Shown one piece after another: positions 8,297 through 16,899 of a DNA stretch of 64,000 nt. How positions within the stretch are numbered: position 1 is the first letter of the stretch; the number at the start of each line of letters is the position of its first letter. The stretch is taken from NCBI GenBank assembly GCA_030681645.1, contig JAUXRX010000049.1:310001-374000 (forward strand). Direction: 5' to 3'. The notes under the pieces are model-generated. The model was not told where the DNA came from and made no database searches. It worked only from the letters and a program-made list of their open reading frames with translations. The translations under genes and the position numbers were made by a program. The stretch comes from Archangium sp. GTDB lineage: Bacteria; Myxococcota; Myxococcia; Myxococcales; Myxococcaceae.

Positions 8297-8722
8297 CATC
8301 GAGGGCCCTGCCATATTAGCTATGATCCACCTGCCGACCGGCAGGAGCTCTTCCGGCGCATCGTGTTCAACGCGCTGATCAGCAACCTCGACGACCACCC
8401 GCGCAACCACGCCTTGATCGCCCCCGCCAGCGAATGGCAGCTCTCCCCAGCGTACGACCTGACGCCATCCCCGGTGCGCTCACTCGATCGCCGTGACCTC
8501 GCGCTCGAGCTCGGCCAGCAGGGCCGCTGGGCGAACCGCGGCAACCTGCTCTCGGAGTGCGAGCGGTTTGGTTTCGAGCGTGAGGAAGCCACCGCGCTGA
8601 TCGACGAGATGAAGTCAGTCGTCCACGGCCGTTGGGAGGCAGTCGTCCGGGCGCACGGAGGGAGCCTGGCTGACCTCACCGCGATCGCCCCGGCCTTCGA
8701 ATACCCGGGCTTCGAGTACTGA
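8297..8722 (+). pseudogene. HipA-like kinase remnant (C-terminal fragment)
   Basis: Open in one frame from just after a TGA at 8294 to the stop at 8722. The translation includes DRQELFRRIVFNALISN, then LDDHPRNHAL and WQLSPAYDLTPSP, the signature of the C-terminal half of HipA Ser/Thr kinase toxins (N-DDH-RNH catalytic loop). The N-terminal portion, including the ATP-binding half, and the hipB partner are missing. No good start codon precedes the conserved part; a GTG at 8363 falls inside the domain. It is best read as a 5'-truncated relic of a toxin-antitoxin locus. Confidence 0.8.
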
Positions 8723-8724
8723 CT

Positions 8725-9387
8725 TCAGAGTTCGACGATGCCCGCCTTGAGCGCCAGCACCACCGCGTCGACGTGCGAGTTGACGCCCATCTTCCGGTAG
8801 ATGTGGCTCAGGTGCGTGCGCACGGTGCGCCGCTCGAGCTCCATCACCCGCCCCACCTCGGCGTTCGACAAGCCCTTCGCCACGAACTTGAGCACGTCGA
8901 ACTCGAGCGGCGTGAGGCCCCACTGGTTGTCGGGCTGCGCCTTCTTCGCCTGCACCGACTGGAAGTAGTTCCAGAAGCGCTTGGCGATGATCGCCTCGAG
9001 CACCGTGCCACCGGCCATCACGTCGTGGATTCCGGAGCGGATCTTGTCGGGCCCCACGCGCTTGACCAGGTACCCCGACGCGCCCGCCTGGATCGCCTCG
9101 TAGACCTTCTGCTCGTCGTCGAACGAGGTGAGGATCAGCACCTCGATCGACGGCGCGCGCCGCTTGAGCCGCTTGGTCACCTCGATGCCGTCGATGCCCG
9201 GCAGCTCGAGATCGAGCAGCACCAGGTCAGGCAGGAGCTTCACCATCTGCTCCACGCCCTCTTCGCCTTCCTGCGAGGTGCCCAGCACCTCGAGCTCGGG
9301 GAACAACGCGAGCACCTTGAGCAGGTTCTTCAGCAGCTGCGGCTGATCCTCGACCACGAAGATGCGGACCTTCTCGAGCTCGCTCAT
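8725..9387 (-). CDS. NarL/FixJ-family response regulator
   Basis: A 220-residue DNA-binding response regulator. The receiver (1-125) has a full phosphoacceptor site: acidic pair in VVEDQP, phospho-Asp in VLLDLELPG, Thr in LILTSFDD and Lys in YLVKR. The C-terminal LuxR-type HTH runs LTPLEFDVLKFVAKGLSNAE and then RTVRTHLSHIYRKMGV. The ATG at 9387 overlaps the stop of the upstream pseudokinase by four bases. No histidine kinase is in the window, so its input may come from the pseudokinase protein or from elsewhere. Confidence 0.92.
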   Translation of the reverse strand: MSELEKVRIFVVEDQPQLLKNLLKVLALFPELEVLGTSQEGEEGVEQMVKLLPDLVLLDLELPGIDGIEVTKRLKRRAPSIEVLILTSFDDEQKVYEAIQAGASGYLVKRVGPDKIRSGIHDVMAGGTVLEAIIAKRFWNYFQSVQAKKAQPDNQWGLTPLEFDVLKFVAKGLSNAEVGRVMELERRTVRTHLSHIYRKMGVNSHVDAVVLALKAGIVEL

Positions 9388-11327
9388 TTGCGGAACACCG
9401 GGGTGATCTTGACGAGCTTGCCTGCCTCGATGCGCAGCGTGGACGAGTCTTCCTGCTTCGACTTCACGTCGGTCACCTTCACCTTGTGCGAGCCCACCGC
9501 CACCGGCACCTTCGTCGCGTTCACGCACACGCGCTTGCCGTCGATCTCCACCTTCACCGCCGAGCTCGCGCCCACCGTGAGGTAGCCCACTTTGCCGTTG
9601 GGCGAGGTGTCGTAGCAGTCGGGGTTCTGCTTCTTCACCACCGGCGCCGGGGTCGGGGCCTTCTCCACCACCACCGGCACCTTCTTCGGCGTCGGGTTCT
9701 TCGGGTCGGGATCGAACGCCTTCTCGGGGTGCAGCTTGTCGAAGTCGGCCAGCTTGAGCGGCTTGCCCACCGGCGGCAGCGGCTTGTTGTCGGGCGCGAG
9801 CTCCCGCTCGATCGGATCGGGCAGGTAGCTGAGCAGCGCGCCCTTCGGGTCGTTCTGCGACTTGAACCACGCGTAGACCGTGCCGGTCACCGTGCCCATC
9901 AGCGCCACCGCGCCGAGGAAGCTGAGGATGCGCACCGTGCGCCGGCCGCGCCGCTGCAGCTCTTCCTGCGCCGGCTTCGGATCGACGTAGACCCGCCCGG
10001 GAATGGCGAAGGTCATCAGCGTCTTCGCCACTTTCTCCCGAAGCCGCGGTTTGGGGCCCGCCTTGGGCTGCCCCGCGATCTCCGCGAAGTCTTCCTGCAC
10101 CCGCACGCGGCCCTTGAGGGGATCCACCGCCGGGGCCTGCGGAGTCGGCCCGGCCTGCGCCGCCGTCACCGCCATCACGCCCGGGGGCGCTTCCCAGTCT
10201 GACACCGCGCGCTTCGCCACGGCCTGCACGTCGGGCTGCGTCTTCACCTCGACCTCGCGCTCGAGGGCCCTTTGCGCCTCGGGCGGGGGCAGCTCCCCGG
10301 TGAAGACCGGCAGCCCGTCGCTGGTGGGCGTGCGATCGTCGACCCGGCCTCCAGAGAAGGGGGGGCGCTCTTCCACCTCGACGGCGTCGGCTTCCATCGC
10401 GCCGATGCCGGCGATGTCGGTCAGCTCGAAGGGCCGATCGATCGGCACCGGGCCCGAGGCCGAGACCTGCACCTCGTTGGGGAAGAGCTCGCCCACGAAC
10501 TTCTTCACGTCTTCTTTGCCCGGCATGCCGCCGCTCGCAGAGAGGAACTCGCGAATGCCCTCGGCGAACTCGGCGCAGGTCTTGTGACGCCGGGCCGGGG
10601 TGTTCTCCAGCGCGCGCATGATGATCGGGTCGATGCGCGAGTGCAGCCGCCTCACCAGCCGCGAGGGGGGCGGCAGGCGCTCGGCCCGGGTGCTCACGTT
10701 CGCGTTGCCGGTCGAGGCCTCGTGCAGCGTCAGCAGCTCGTAGGTGATCGCGCCCAGCGCGTAGATGTCGCCGGCGATGGTGGGCGTGTCACCTGCGCCC
10801 TGTTCCGGGGGCCGGTAGCTGTCGCGGCCGCGCGCGCCGAAGCTCTTCTTCAGCGCGGGGGACGCCTGGAGCGCGGTGAGCGCGCCGAAGTCGGCCACCG
10901 AGATCCGCCCGTCGACCCCGAGGAGAATGTTGCCCGGGGTGAGCGCGCCGTGCACCACGCCCGCCTCGTGCGCCGCGCCCACGGCGTCGAGCAGCTCGAT
11001 CGCCAAGGCGAGCGCGACGGCGGGCGGCAGCATCACCTCGCGCGTGTTGAGGCGCTGCAGCGCGAGGCCGAGCGTGTACTTGCCCGAGTCCTGGCGGACG
11101 ATCGCGAGGTGGCCGTCGATCATCCCCACGTCGAGCACCCGGGCCACCCCCTGGTGCGTCACCGACTGGAGCTGCCGGGCAATGTCGGCGATCACCTTCG
11201 CGTAGGCCGCGTCGGAGGTCTTGAGGTGGAACAGCTTGACCACCACCGACTCTGAGGCCTCGGCCCGCTCGCCGCGGAACAGGTCCGCCAGCTGGCTCTG
11301 CTCGAGTCGTCCGGTCAGCCGATACAC
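9384..11327 (-). CDS. Membrane-anchored pseudokinase (Hanks type) with PEGA-like tail
   Basis: A 647-residue protein beginning with GTG. Residues 1-270 follow the Ser/Thr kinase fold: a VAIK-type lysine in VVVKLFH, DFG in VADFGALTA, and a PPEQ activation segment. The catalytic loop reads HGALTPGN instead of HRDLKPxN, so the catalytic Asp is Ala, and the glycine-rich loop is unrecognisable. After a long acidic/proline linker comes one membrane helix (about residues 470-490), then a C-terminal PEGA-like beta domain (VGYLTVGASSAVKVEIDG). It is translationally coupled to the response regulator downstream, suggesting a joint signalling role without phosphotransfer by this protein. Confidence 0.85.
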   Translation of the reverse strand: MYRLTGRLEQSQLADLFRGERAEASESVVVKLFHLKTSDAAYAKVIADIARQLQSVTHQGVARVLDVGMIDGHLAIVRQDSGKYTLGLALQRLNTREVMLPPAVALALAIELLDAVGAAHEAGVVHGALTPGNILLGVDGRISVADFGALTALQASPALKKSFGARGRDSYRPPEQGAGDTPTIAGDIYALGAITYELLTLHEASTGNANVSTRAERLPPPSRLVRRLHSRIDPIIMRALENTPARRHKTCAEFAEGIREFLSASGGMPGKEDVKKFVGELFPNEVQVSASGPVPIDRPFELTDIAGIGAMEADAVEVEERPPFSGGRVDDRTPTSDGLPVFTGELPPPEAQRALEREVEVKTQPDVQAVAKRAVSDWEAPPGVMAVTAAQAGPTPQAPAVDPLKGRVRVQEDFAEIAGQPKAGPKPRLREKVAKTLMTFAIPGRVYVDPKPAQEELQRRGRRTVRILSFLGAVALMGTVTGTVYAWFKSQNDPKGALLSYLPDPIERELAPDNKPLPPVGKPLKLADFDKLHPEKAFDPDPKNPTPKKVPVVVEKAPTPAPVVKKQNPDCYDTSPNGKVGYLTVGASSAVKVEIDGKRVCVNATKVPVAVGSHKVKVTDVKSKQEDSSTLRIEAGKLVKITPVFRK

Positions 11328-11345
11328 ACCCCGGTTATAGCTGGC

Positions 11346-11618
11346 TCAGCGGGGCCGGCGTGCCTTGATCGGGGCCACCACGTCGAACGAGAAGCCGCAG
11401 TACAGGCAGACGCGCTCCCGCTGACCTTTGGGGACCTCGCCAAAACAGCTGGGACAGCGGGGGCGCTGCGGGCCCTTCGGCGACGGATCGGGCTTCACCT
11501 TCACCGCGAAGGCCACCTTCTTGAGCTTCTGCTCGAGCCACCTCACCCGCGCCTCGAGCTCGGTGACGCGAACCCTCAGCTCACGTCCCTCGTCGTCGTT
11601 GCTGCGACGCGCTGCCAT
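11346..11618 (-). CDS. Small coiled-coil zinc-ribbon protein
   Basis: A 90-residue protein: a heptad-rich N-terminal helix (residues 12-40, ELRVRVTELEARVRWLEQKL) followed by a CPSC/CLYC zinc ribbon and a basic tail. It is not recognised as a named family. It lies just upstream of the pseudokinase gene on the same strand (18-bp gap) and is divergent from the nucleotidase gene. A nucleic-acid or protein scaffold role is possible but unsupported. Confidence 0.7.
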   Translation of the reverse strand: MAARRSNDDEGRELRVRVTELEARVRWLEQKLKKVAFAVKVKPDPSPKGPQRPRCPSCFGEVPKGQRERVCLYCGFSFDVVAPIKARRPR

Positions 11619-11661
11619 CGTGGGTAGAAATGTGACACGCGGTGTCCGCGAAAGGAAAAAC

Positions 11662-13311
11662 TTGGACTCGATTCACGGCAGCTTCCGCACCCCGATCAAC
11701 CGCCAACCCGCCCAGGCGGCCGAGGTGCGCGCGCAGGAGCTGCTCGCCGACGAGGAGCTCAAGCGCATCATCACCTTCGGTTCGCGCAACGACACCCCGG
11801 TGCCGCGCCAGGTGTTCGTCAACCGCAACCTGCACATGGCCAAGGTCGAGCTGATCGGCTTCGACATGGACTACACGCTGGCGATCTACCACCTGCGCCG
11901 GCTCGAGCAGCTCTCGTACGATCTGACCGTCGAGCGCCTGATCGCCAACTGCGGGTACTCCGCGGAGATCCGCCAGGTCCCCTACGATCACAGCTTCGTG
12001 CTGCGGGGCGTGTTCGTGGACAAGGTGCGCGGCAACCTGCTCAAGATCGATCGCTTTGGTCACGTGGGGCGCGCGTACCACGGGCGGCAGCTGCTGCCCG
12101 ACGCCGAGATCCAGCGGCTGTACCGCAACGAGCGCATTCGCATGAAGAGCGCCGACTACGCGTGGATCGACACGCTCTTCGCGCTGCCCGAGGCCTGCCT
12201 GCTCGCCGGCATCATCGAGCTCTACGAGAAGAAGCTCGACCGCCCGCTCGACTACCGGAAGCTCTACGACGACATCCGCGAGGCGATCGACACGGTGCAC
12301 CGCGACAACTCGCTCAAGAAGATCATCCGCGCCGACATCGGCCGCTACATCTTCAAGGACGAGGAGCTCGGGCCCGCGCTCCACAAGCTGCGCTCGGGCG
12401 GCAAGAAGCTGTTCGTGCTCACCAACTCGTTGTGGGACTACACCCACGCGGTGATGTCGTACCTGCTCGACGGCGTGCTCCCCGAGTACCCGAGCTGGCG
12501 CAACTACTTCGACTTCATCGTCACCGGCGGCGCGAAGCCGGGGTTCTTCAGCGAGCAGAAGCCCTTCCTCGTGATCGAGCCCACCAGCGAAGACAACAAG
12601 GTGCTGGGCGAGGCCGAGTCGCTCGAGCGGGGGAAGATCTACCAGGGCGGCAACCTCGCCGACTTCGAGCGCTTCACCGGCTACGCGGGCGAGGCGGTGC
12701 TGTACGTCGGCGATCACATCTACGGCGACATCCTCAAGTCGAAGAAGACGTCGATGTGGCGCACCTGCATGATCGTCCAGGAGATCGAGGACGAGCTCGA
12801 CTACCTCGAGACGCGGCGCACCGAGGTGGGTCGCCTGCAGGAAGTCGAGCAGCTGCAGGCCCGCCTCGACGACGAGATCGCCCCCCGCAAGGCCCAGCTC
12901 AACCAGATCGAGCGCCGCCTCGAGAAGGAAAACCCCTCGCCGCAGCTCACCGAAGAGCTCGAGGGCAACTTCAAGTCGGTGAAGGCCGAGCTCGATCGGC
13001 TGAGGCGCGCCATGCGCGAGTGCACCGAGATCGCGAAGATCCTCGAGGCCGACATCGAGAAGGGCTTCAACCCGTTCTGGGGCCTGCACTTCAAGGAAGG
13101 CAACGAAAACTCCCGCTTCGGCGAGCAGGTCGAGCAGTACGCCTGCCTCTACACCTCACGGGTGTCGAACTTCGTCTTCTACTCGCCGCTGCACTACTTC
13201 CGCAGCCAGCGCGAGCTGATGCCGCACGAGAGCGCCACCACCTTCAGGCTCGCCTCGCTCGGCAGCGAAGGCCTGCCCAAGGGCGCCAACCGGGCGGCCG
13301 ACATTCCCTGA
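11662..13311 (+). CDS. HAD-superfamily 5'-nucleotidase (HAD-IG type)
   Basis: A purine 5'-nucleotidase-type hydrolase of the HAD-IG family. The nucleophile motif is GFDMDYTLAIY. Further motifs are VLTNSLWDY (motif II Thr/Ser), a lysine in TGGAKPGFF, and YVGDHIYGDILKSKK (acidic motif IV). About 549 residues, usual for the family, with an extra coiled region (about 380-470) rich in E/R/K. No ATG precedes the conserved N-terminus; a TTG at 11662 with AAAGGA six bases upstream is chosen, and a GTG at 11632 is the alternative. The family is confident and the start is not. Confidence 0.85.
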   Translation: MDSIHGSFRTPINRQPAQAAEVRAQELLADEELKRIITFGSRNDTPVPRQVFVNRNLHMAKVELIGFDMDYTLAIYHLRRLEQLSYDLTVERLIANCGYSAEIRQVPYDHSFVLRGVFVDKVRGNLLKIDRFGHVGRAYHGRQLLPDAEIQRLYRNERIRMKSADYAWIDTLFALPEACLLAGIIELYEKKLDRPLDYRKLYDDIREAIDTVHRDNSLKKIIRADIGRYIFKDEELGPALHKLRSGGKKLFVLTNSLWDYTHAVMSYLLDGVLPEYPSWRNYFDFIVTGGAKPGFFSEQKPFLVIEPTSEDNKVLGEAESLERGKIYQGGNLADFERFTGYAGEAVLYVGDHIYGDILKSKKTSMWRTCMIVQEIEDELDYLETRRTEVGRLQEVEQLQARLDDEIAPRKAQLNQIERRLEKENPSPQLTEELEGNFKSVKAELDRLRRAMRECTEIAKILEADIEKGFNPFWGLHFKEGNENSRFGEQVEQYACLYTSRVSNFVFYSPLHYFRSQRELMPHESATTFRLASLGSEGLPKGANRAADIP

Positions 13312-13364
13312 GGTCGGTCAGTCCGGCGCTCGCTAGAGCGCGCGGATGCGCTCGGCCTCGATGG

Positions 13365-14129
13365 TCAGCTCGGGCCTACCCTCGCCCAGACCAGAGGCTT
13401 GAAGCGGGTCAGCTTGAGCGCGGTGAGCCCCAGGCGCTCGAACTCCCTGCCGTAGCGGCCTCCCTTCACCACCACCCACCGCTTCGCCACCCGGCGCGCC
13501 TCGGCGAGCGTCGCCTCGTCGAGCGGCTCGTGCGACGCGTAGGTGCGCAACAGGTCGAAGGACGGCGACGAGCTCTTCGGCAGATCGAACATCGGGTCGA
13601 AGACCACGCAGTCGACGCTGCGCGACTCGAGCGTCTTCAGCACCGCCAGCGAGTGCCCGTGGCGCACGTCGATGATCGCGCTGTCCGGAAACGGCGGGGC
13701 ACGGCGCAGCCCCTCGCTCACCAGCGCGTAGAGCGGCAGCGACGACTCGACCGCGACCACCTTCCCCGCCGGTCCGACCTGGCGGGCGCAGATGAGCGCA
13801 TCGGCCCCGAGCCCCAGCGTGCCGTCGAAGACCGAGTCGCCCGCCTTCAGCTCGCACAGCCGCACCAGCACGTCGTCGAAGAGCCGCCTCACCCTCAGCG
13901 CCGCCGACCCGGGGGAGAAATAGAGCTCGCCCTTCGCGTCGTGCAGCGTCCACCGCTCGCCGCCCAGCACCAGGAAGGCCTCGGCGACCACCCCGATGAA
14001 GTCGGACAGCGGCCCCTTCTCGGGGCGAGGGAAGAAGGGCACGCCCCACTCCTCCGCCTTCGCCTTCGCCGTCGAGTTGTAGCGGCCCGGCTGTTTCGCG
14101 GTGACCGTCACCGCGAGCGGAACGGTCAC
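13365..14129 (-). CDS. Class I SAM-dependent methyltransferase, RsmJ-like
   Basis: A 254-residue Rossmann-fold methyltransferase. Motif I is VFDGTLGLGADAL, an acidic motif II lies in VVAVESS, and motif IV reads VVFDPMFDLP (D-P-M-F, like the rRNA m2G methyltransferase RsmJ). It probably methylates 16S rRNA guanosine, but an orphan specificity is possible. Translation starts at a GTG overlapping the PhnD-like gene stop (GTGA). Third gene of an operon with a diguanylate cyclase and the PhnD-like lipoprotein. Confidence 0.75.
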   Translation of the reverse strand: MTVPLAVTVTAKQPGRYNSTAKAKAEEWGVPFFPRPEKGPLSDFIGVVAEAFLVLGGERWTLHDAKGELYFSPGSAALRVRRLFDDVLVRLCELKAGDSVFDGTLGLGADALICARQVGPAGKVVAVESSLPLYALVSEGLRRAPPFPDSAIIDVRHGHSLAVLKTLESRSVDCVVFDPMFDLPKSSSPSFDLLRTYASHEPLDEATLAEARRVAKRWVVVKGGRYGREFERLGLTALKLTRFKPLVWARVGPS

Positions 14130-15094
14130 TTCTTCAGCTCCGCCGCGACGGCGCGCACCAGGTCGTAGGCCGAGTCGTTCGCGGGTTGGAAGCCGTTCAG
14201 GTTGAGCGGCCCGAGGATCTCCCGGCCCGCGCGATCGCGCCCGGACAGCGGCATCAGCGAAGCGGTGATCGCGTCGGAGATCTCGCTGGGCAGATCCGGC
14301 CGCACGCAGAAGATGTCGCGCGGCGTGCGGGGCGTCTTGGCGATCACCCGGAAGGTCAAGGGGTCCACGCCCTTCGAGCGCCGCAGCGCGCCGAACGAGC
14401 CCTGGTACGTCGCCCCTGCATCCACCCTGCCCTCCATCACCGCCAGGAGCACCGCCTCGTGGTTGCCCAGGTACTCCGTCTTGCCCAGGTCGCGCGCGAG
14501 GTCGAAGCCCTTGTCCTTGAGCAGCTTCCTGGCCATCAGCGAGCCCGAGGTCGACATCGGGTCGACGAAGCCGAAGCTCGCGCCCTTGAGATCGTCGATG
14601 GTGCGCCGCGGGCTGTCGTCGCGCACGAAGATGTAGCCGGACGCGGTGGCGGAACCGTCGGCGATGGTCTGCAGCACGCACCGCAGCTTCATGCGGCCGC
14701 TCGCCTCGGCGTACGCGAGCGGGCTGAGCTCGACCAGGTCGAACTCGCCCCGCTGCAGGCGATCGATGGCGTCGCCGTAGCTGTCCCCGACGATCAGCTC
14801 GACCGGCACCGAGAGCGACTTGGAGAGGTGATCGGCCATGCGCTTGTGCGAAGCCGTCATCGTCTCGGCCGAGAGGAAAGGCACCAGCCCGAAGCGGAGC
14901 TTCGTGAAGCCCGACGGCGGCGAGAAGACCGCGGCGGCAGGAGCGACGCGACGGGTCGGTGGCGGCTGCACCATCGGCGGCTCGGTGCAGGCGAGCAACA
15001 GGACCGCCAGCATCGGGACCAGCCCCTTCGACTCCGCCCGGGGTGAACGGGTCTTCGCCTCGGGTCTCCCCGGCGCTGCCCCGCGTCCGCTCAT
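14126..15094 (-). CDS. PhnD-like phosphonate/phosphite-binding lipoprotein
   Basis: A periplasmic solute-binding protein of the PhnD/PtxB family, 322 residues. The lipobox is LLLAC (about residue 36). Typical segments include LRFGLVPFLSAE, FDLVELSPLAYAEA and GFVDPMSTSGSLM, the last a ligand-binding turn. No permease or ATPase gene is adjacent; instead it sits between a diguanylate cyclase (4-bp ATGA overlap) and a methyltransferase, so it may act as a ligand sensor rather than a transporter. The charged region of its signal peptide (RSPRAESKG) is encoded by a family B repeat. Confidence 0.85.
   Translation of the reverse strand: MSGRGAAPGRPEAKTRSPRAESKGLVPMLAVLLLACTEPPMVQPPPTRRVAPAAAVFSPPSGFTKLRFGLVPFLSAETMTASHKRMADHLSKSLSVPVELIVGDSYGDAIDRLQRGEFDLVELSPLAYAEASGRMKLRCVLQTIADGSATASGYIFVRDDSPRRTIDDLKGASFGFVDPMSTSGSLMARKLLKDKGFDLARDLGKTEYLGNHEAVLLAVMEGRVDAGATYQGSFGALRRSKGVDPLTFRVIAKTPRTPRDIFCVRPDLPSEISDAITASLMPLSGRDRAGREILGPLNLNGFQPANDSAYDLVRAVAAELKK
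15023..15050. repeat. Family B repeat, copy 2 (inside signal peptide)
   Basis: CCCCTTCGACTCCGCCCGGG then GTGAACGG, matching the copy at 6184-6220 with two changes. On the minus strand it is read as the Arg/Lys-bearing segment just before the hydrophobic core of the PhnD-like signal peptide. Confidence 0.75.
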
Positions 15095-16377
15095 GCGACC
15101 ACCCCGCGCGCGCCGATCACGCGATTGCGGCCCTGCCGCTTCGCCACGTACATCGCCTGGTCCGCCGCCACGAGCACCTGCTCGCCGCTCTTCCCGTCCT
15201 CGGGGAACGTGCCCACCCCGATGCTGACCGTCACCTTCGTCGGCCAGGGCGTGTTGCCGTCGTTGATCTTCGTCTCGACCGCGATGCGCATGCGCTCGGC
15301 CACCTGCATCGCCTCGCTCTTGGTGGTCTCGGGCAGCAGCACCGCGAACTCTTCGCCGCCGTAGCGGGCGATCAGGTCGGTCTGGCGCAGGTCGGCGCTG
15401 AGCACCTCGGCCAGGCGGCGCAGCAGCTCGTCACCCGCGGGGTGCCCCATCGCGTCGTTCACCTTCTTGAAGAAGTCGACGTCGACCATGAGCACGCCCA
15501 TGGGCCGCTTGTGGCGCTCGGAGCGGGCGATCTCCGACTGCAGCTGCTCCTGGAAGCGGCGGTGGTTGAACACGCCGGTGAGCCCGTCGGTGACCGCCAG
15601 GCGCTCGAGGCGCGCGTTGGCTTCCTGCAGCTCCTTCGTGCGCTCGGCGACCGAGCGCTCGAGGTTCTCCCGCTCGTGTTGCAGCGCCGAGGCCATGCGG
15701 TTGATGGTGTTGGTGAGCTCGCCCAGCTCGGACCCCCGCAGCTGGGGCACCCGCGTGGCCAGGTGCCCTTCGCCCATGCGGCGCACCGCCTGCTGCAGCG
15801 TGCGCACGGGGCGCACCACCAGCCGGTCGAGCCCGAAGAAGAGGATGGCGCTGAGAATGAGGAAGAGCACCACCGAGGTGACGCCCAGCCGCATGCGGGT
15901 GCGCTGCAGCTGCGCCGAGAGCCGATCGAGCGAATAGCTGGCCGTCACCGTGCCCCACCTGATGCCCGACACCGCGGGCACGGAGATCTGGAACGTGTTC
16001 TCCTGCCGCTCCCACGTGACGCCCTCGACCTGCGTGGCCGTCTGGCTGAAGGCGTCGGTGGCGATGGTGTTGAACCGCTCGGGCTCGCTGTGCGCGAGGA
16101 TCCGCCCCTGGTCGTCGAGCACCGCCAGCGCCGTCAGATCGCGCTCGCTCATCGACGCGGAGAGCTGGGCGATGAGGGTGTCGAGCCCGCTCATGTCGTT
16201 CTGCGCGATGTTGACGGCGACCGTCACGCCGATCGACTGGAGCACCTTCTCGTTGCGCAGGCGGAAGTCTTCCATCGACTCGCGCTGCTCGCGGCGGACC
16301 TCGAGGAAGGTGCCCAACGCCAACGCGACGGCGACGATCCCCGGAACCAGCAGCGTGAGCTGTCCTCGGATGCCCAT
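15091..16377 (-). CDS. Membrane diguanylate cyclase (sensor-HAMP-GGDEF)
   Basis: Makes cyclic di-GMP from GTP. The 428-residue protein has an N-terminal membrane helix (residues 5-25), a periplasmic sensor of about 130 residues, a second helix (about 180-200), a HAMP segment with a short coiled coil, and a GGDEF domain. The active site is GGEEF, preceded by RQTD at the allosteric I-site position, so product inhibition is expected. It is coupled to a periplasmic PhnD-like lipoprotein by a 4-bp overlap, suggesting ligand-controlled c-di-GMP synthesis. Confidence 0.92.
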   Translation of the reverse strand: MGIRGQLTLLVPGIVAVALALGTFLEVRREQRESMEDFRLRNEKVLQSIGVTVAVNIAQNDMSGLDTLIAQLSASMSERDLTALAVLDDQGRILAHSEPERFNTIATDAFSQTATQVEGVTWERQENTFQISVPAVSGIRWGTVTASYSLDRLSAQLQRTRMRLGVTSVVLFLILSAILFFGLDRLVVRPVRTLQQAVRRMGEGHLATRVPQLRGSELGELTNTINRMASALQHERENLERSVAERTKELQEANARLERLAVTDGLTGVFNHRRFQEQLQSEIARSERHKRPMGVLMVDVDFFKKVNDAMGHPAGDELLRRLAEVLSADLRQTDLIARYGGEEFAVLLPETTKSEAMQVAERMRIAVETKINDGNTPWPTKVTVSIGVGTFPEDGKSGEQVLVAADQAMYVAKRQGRNRVIGARGVVA

Positions 16378-16442
16378 CCACCCCGGATGTTGGCACTTCC
16401 CCGCGGGGAAACCCCGACTTTCTCACCCGGCGACGGGTTGTC

Positions 16443-16473
16443 TTCGGCCGAACGGGGGACTACGCCCCGCGCC
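16443..16473 (+). promoter_or_regulatory. Leader hairpin overlapping the likely ribosome-binding site
   Basis: The leader ends CGGGGGACTACGCCCCG just before the start codon; CGGGG and CCCCG can pair and would mask the G-rich ribosome-binding region. A very similar leader precedes the gene at 19522. Confidence 0.35.
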
Positions 16474-16899
16474 ATGATGGTCCCGGCCAGCGTGTTCTTG
16501 ATCCTCATCAGCGGTGCGGCGCCCACCCTGCCCACGGCCGAGCCACAGTCCCTGCTCGCGCCCCCCAACCCGCACCGGCTTCGCATCACGGTCACCAGGG
16601 GCGCCGTCTCGGTCCGGCCCATGCGCGGCGTGGCAGAGACGCAGGTGACGGCCCTGAAGGGCTGGGCCGTGCCCGCAGCTGATCTGAGCGGCAAGCTGAT
16701 CGTCTCGCTGCACACCGCGCTCCAGCCCGCGCCACCCGAAGGCGACCTGCCCGAGCGGTTCTTCAGCACCGCCGTCAACGGCTGGGCCGAGCTCTGGTTC
16801 GATCGGGCCACCCCCTACGCCCTCGCGATGATGATCCTCTACACCCTGGTGGCCGCCGCGCAGGCCATCGTGCCCGACGTCGTCTTCGCGATGCTGTGA
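16474..16899 (+). CDS. Small secreted or membrane protein, unknown function
   Basis: A 141-residue protein with an N-terminal hydrophobic signal (ASVFLILISGAA) and a hydrophobic C-terminal segment (YALAMMILYTLVAAAQAI). No family recognised. Its start has two consecutive ATG codons; the first is chosen. It sits between two diguanylate cyclase genes, divergent from one and abutting the other with no intergenic base, so its context hints at surface or c-di-GMP biology without proof. Confidence 0.65.
   Translation: MMVPASVFLILISGAAPTLPTAEPQSLLAPPNPHRLRITVTRGAVSVRPMRGVAETQVTALKGWAVPAADLSGKLIVSLHTALQPAPPEGDLPERFFSTAVNGWAELWFDRATPYALAMMILYTLVAAAQAIVPDVVFAML

Noticed and set aside
13365..14681. Longer methyltransferase start upstream of 14129
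   Set aside because: The extra residues are an out-of-frame read of the PhnD-like gene; the GTG overlapping that gene's stop fits the local coupling pattern.
14959..16899. A 646-codon plus-strand open frame
   Set aside because: It is the antisense shadow of the GGDEF and PhnD genes; only its last 141 codons, from the double ATG at 16474, look like a real gene.
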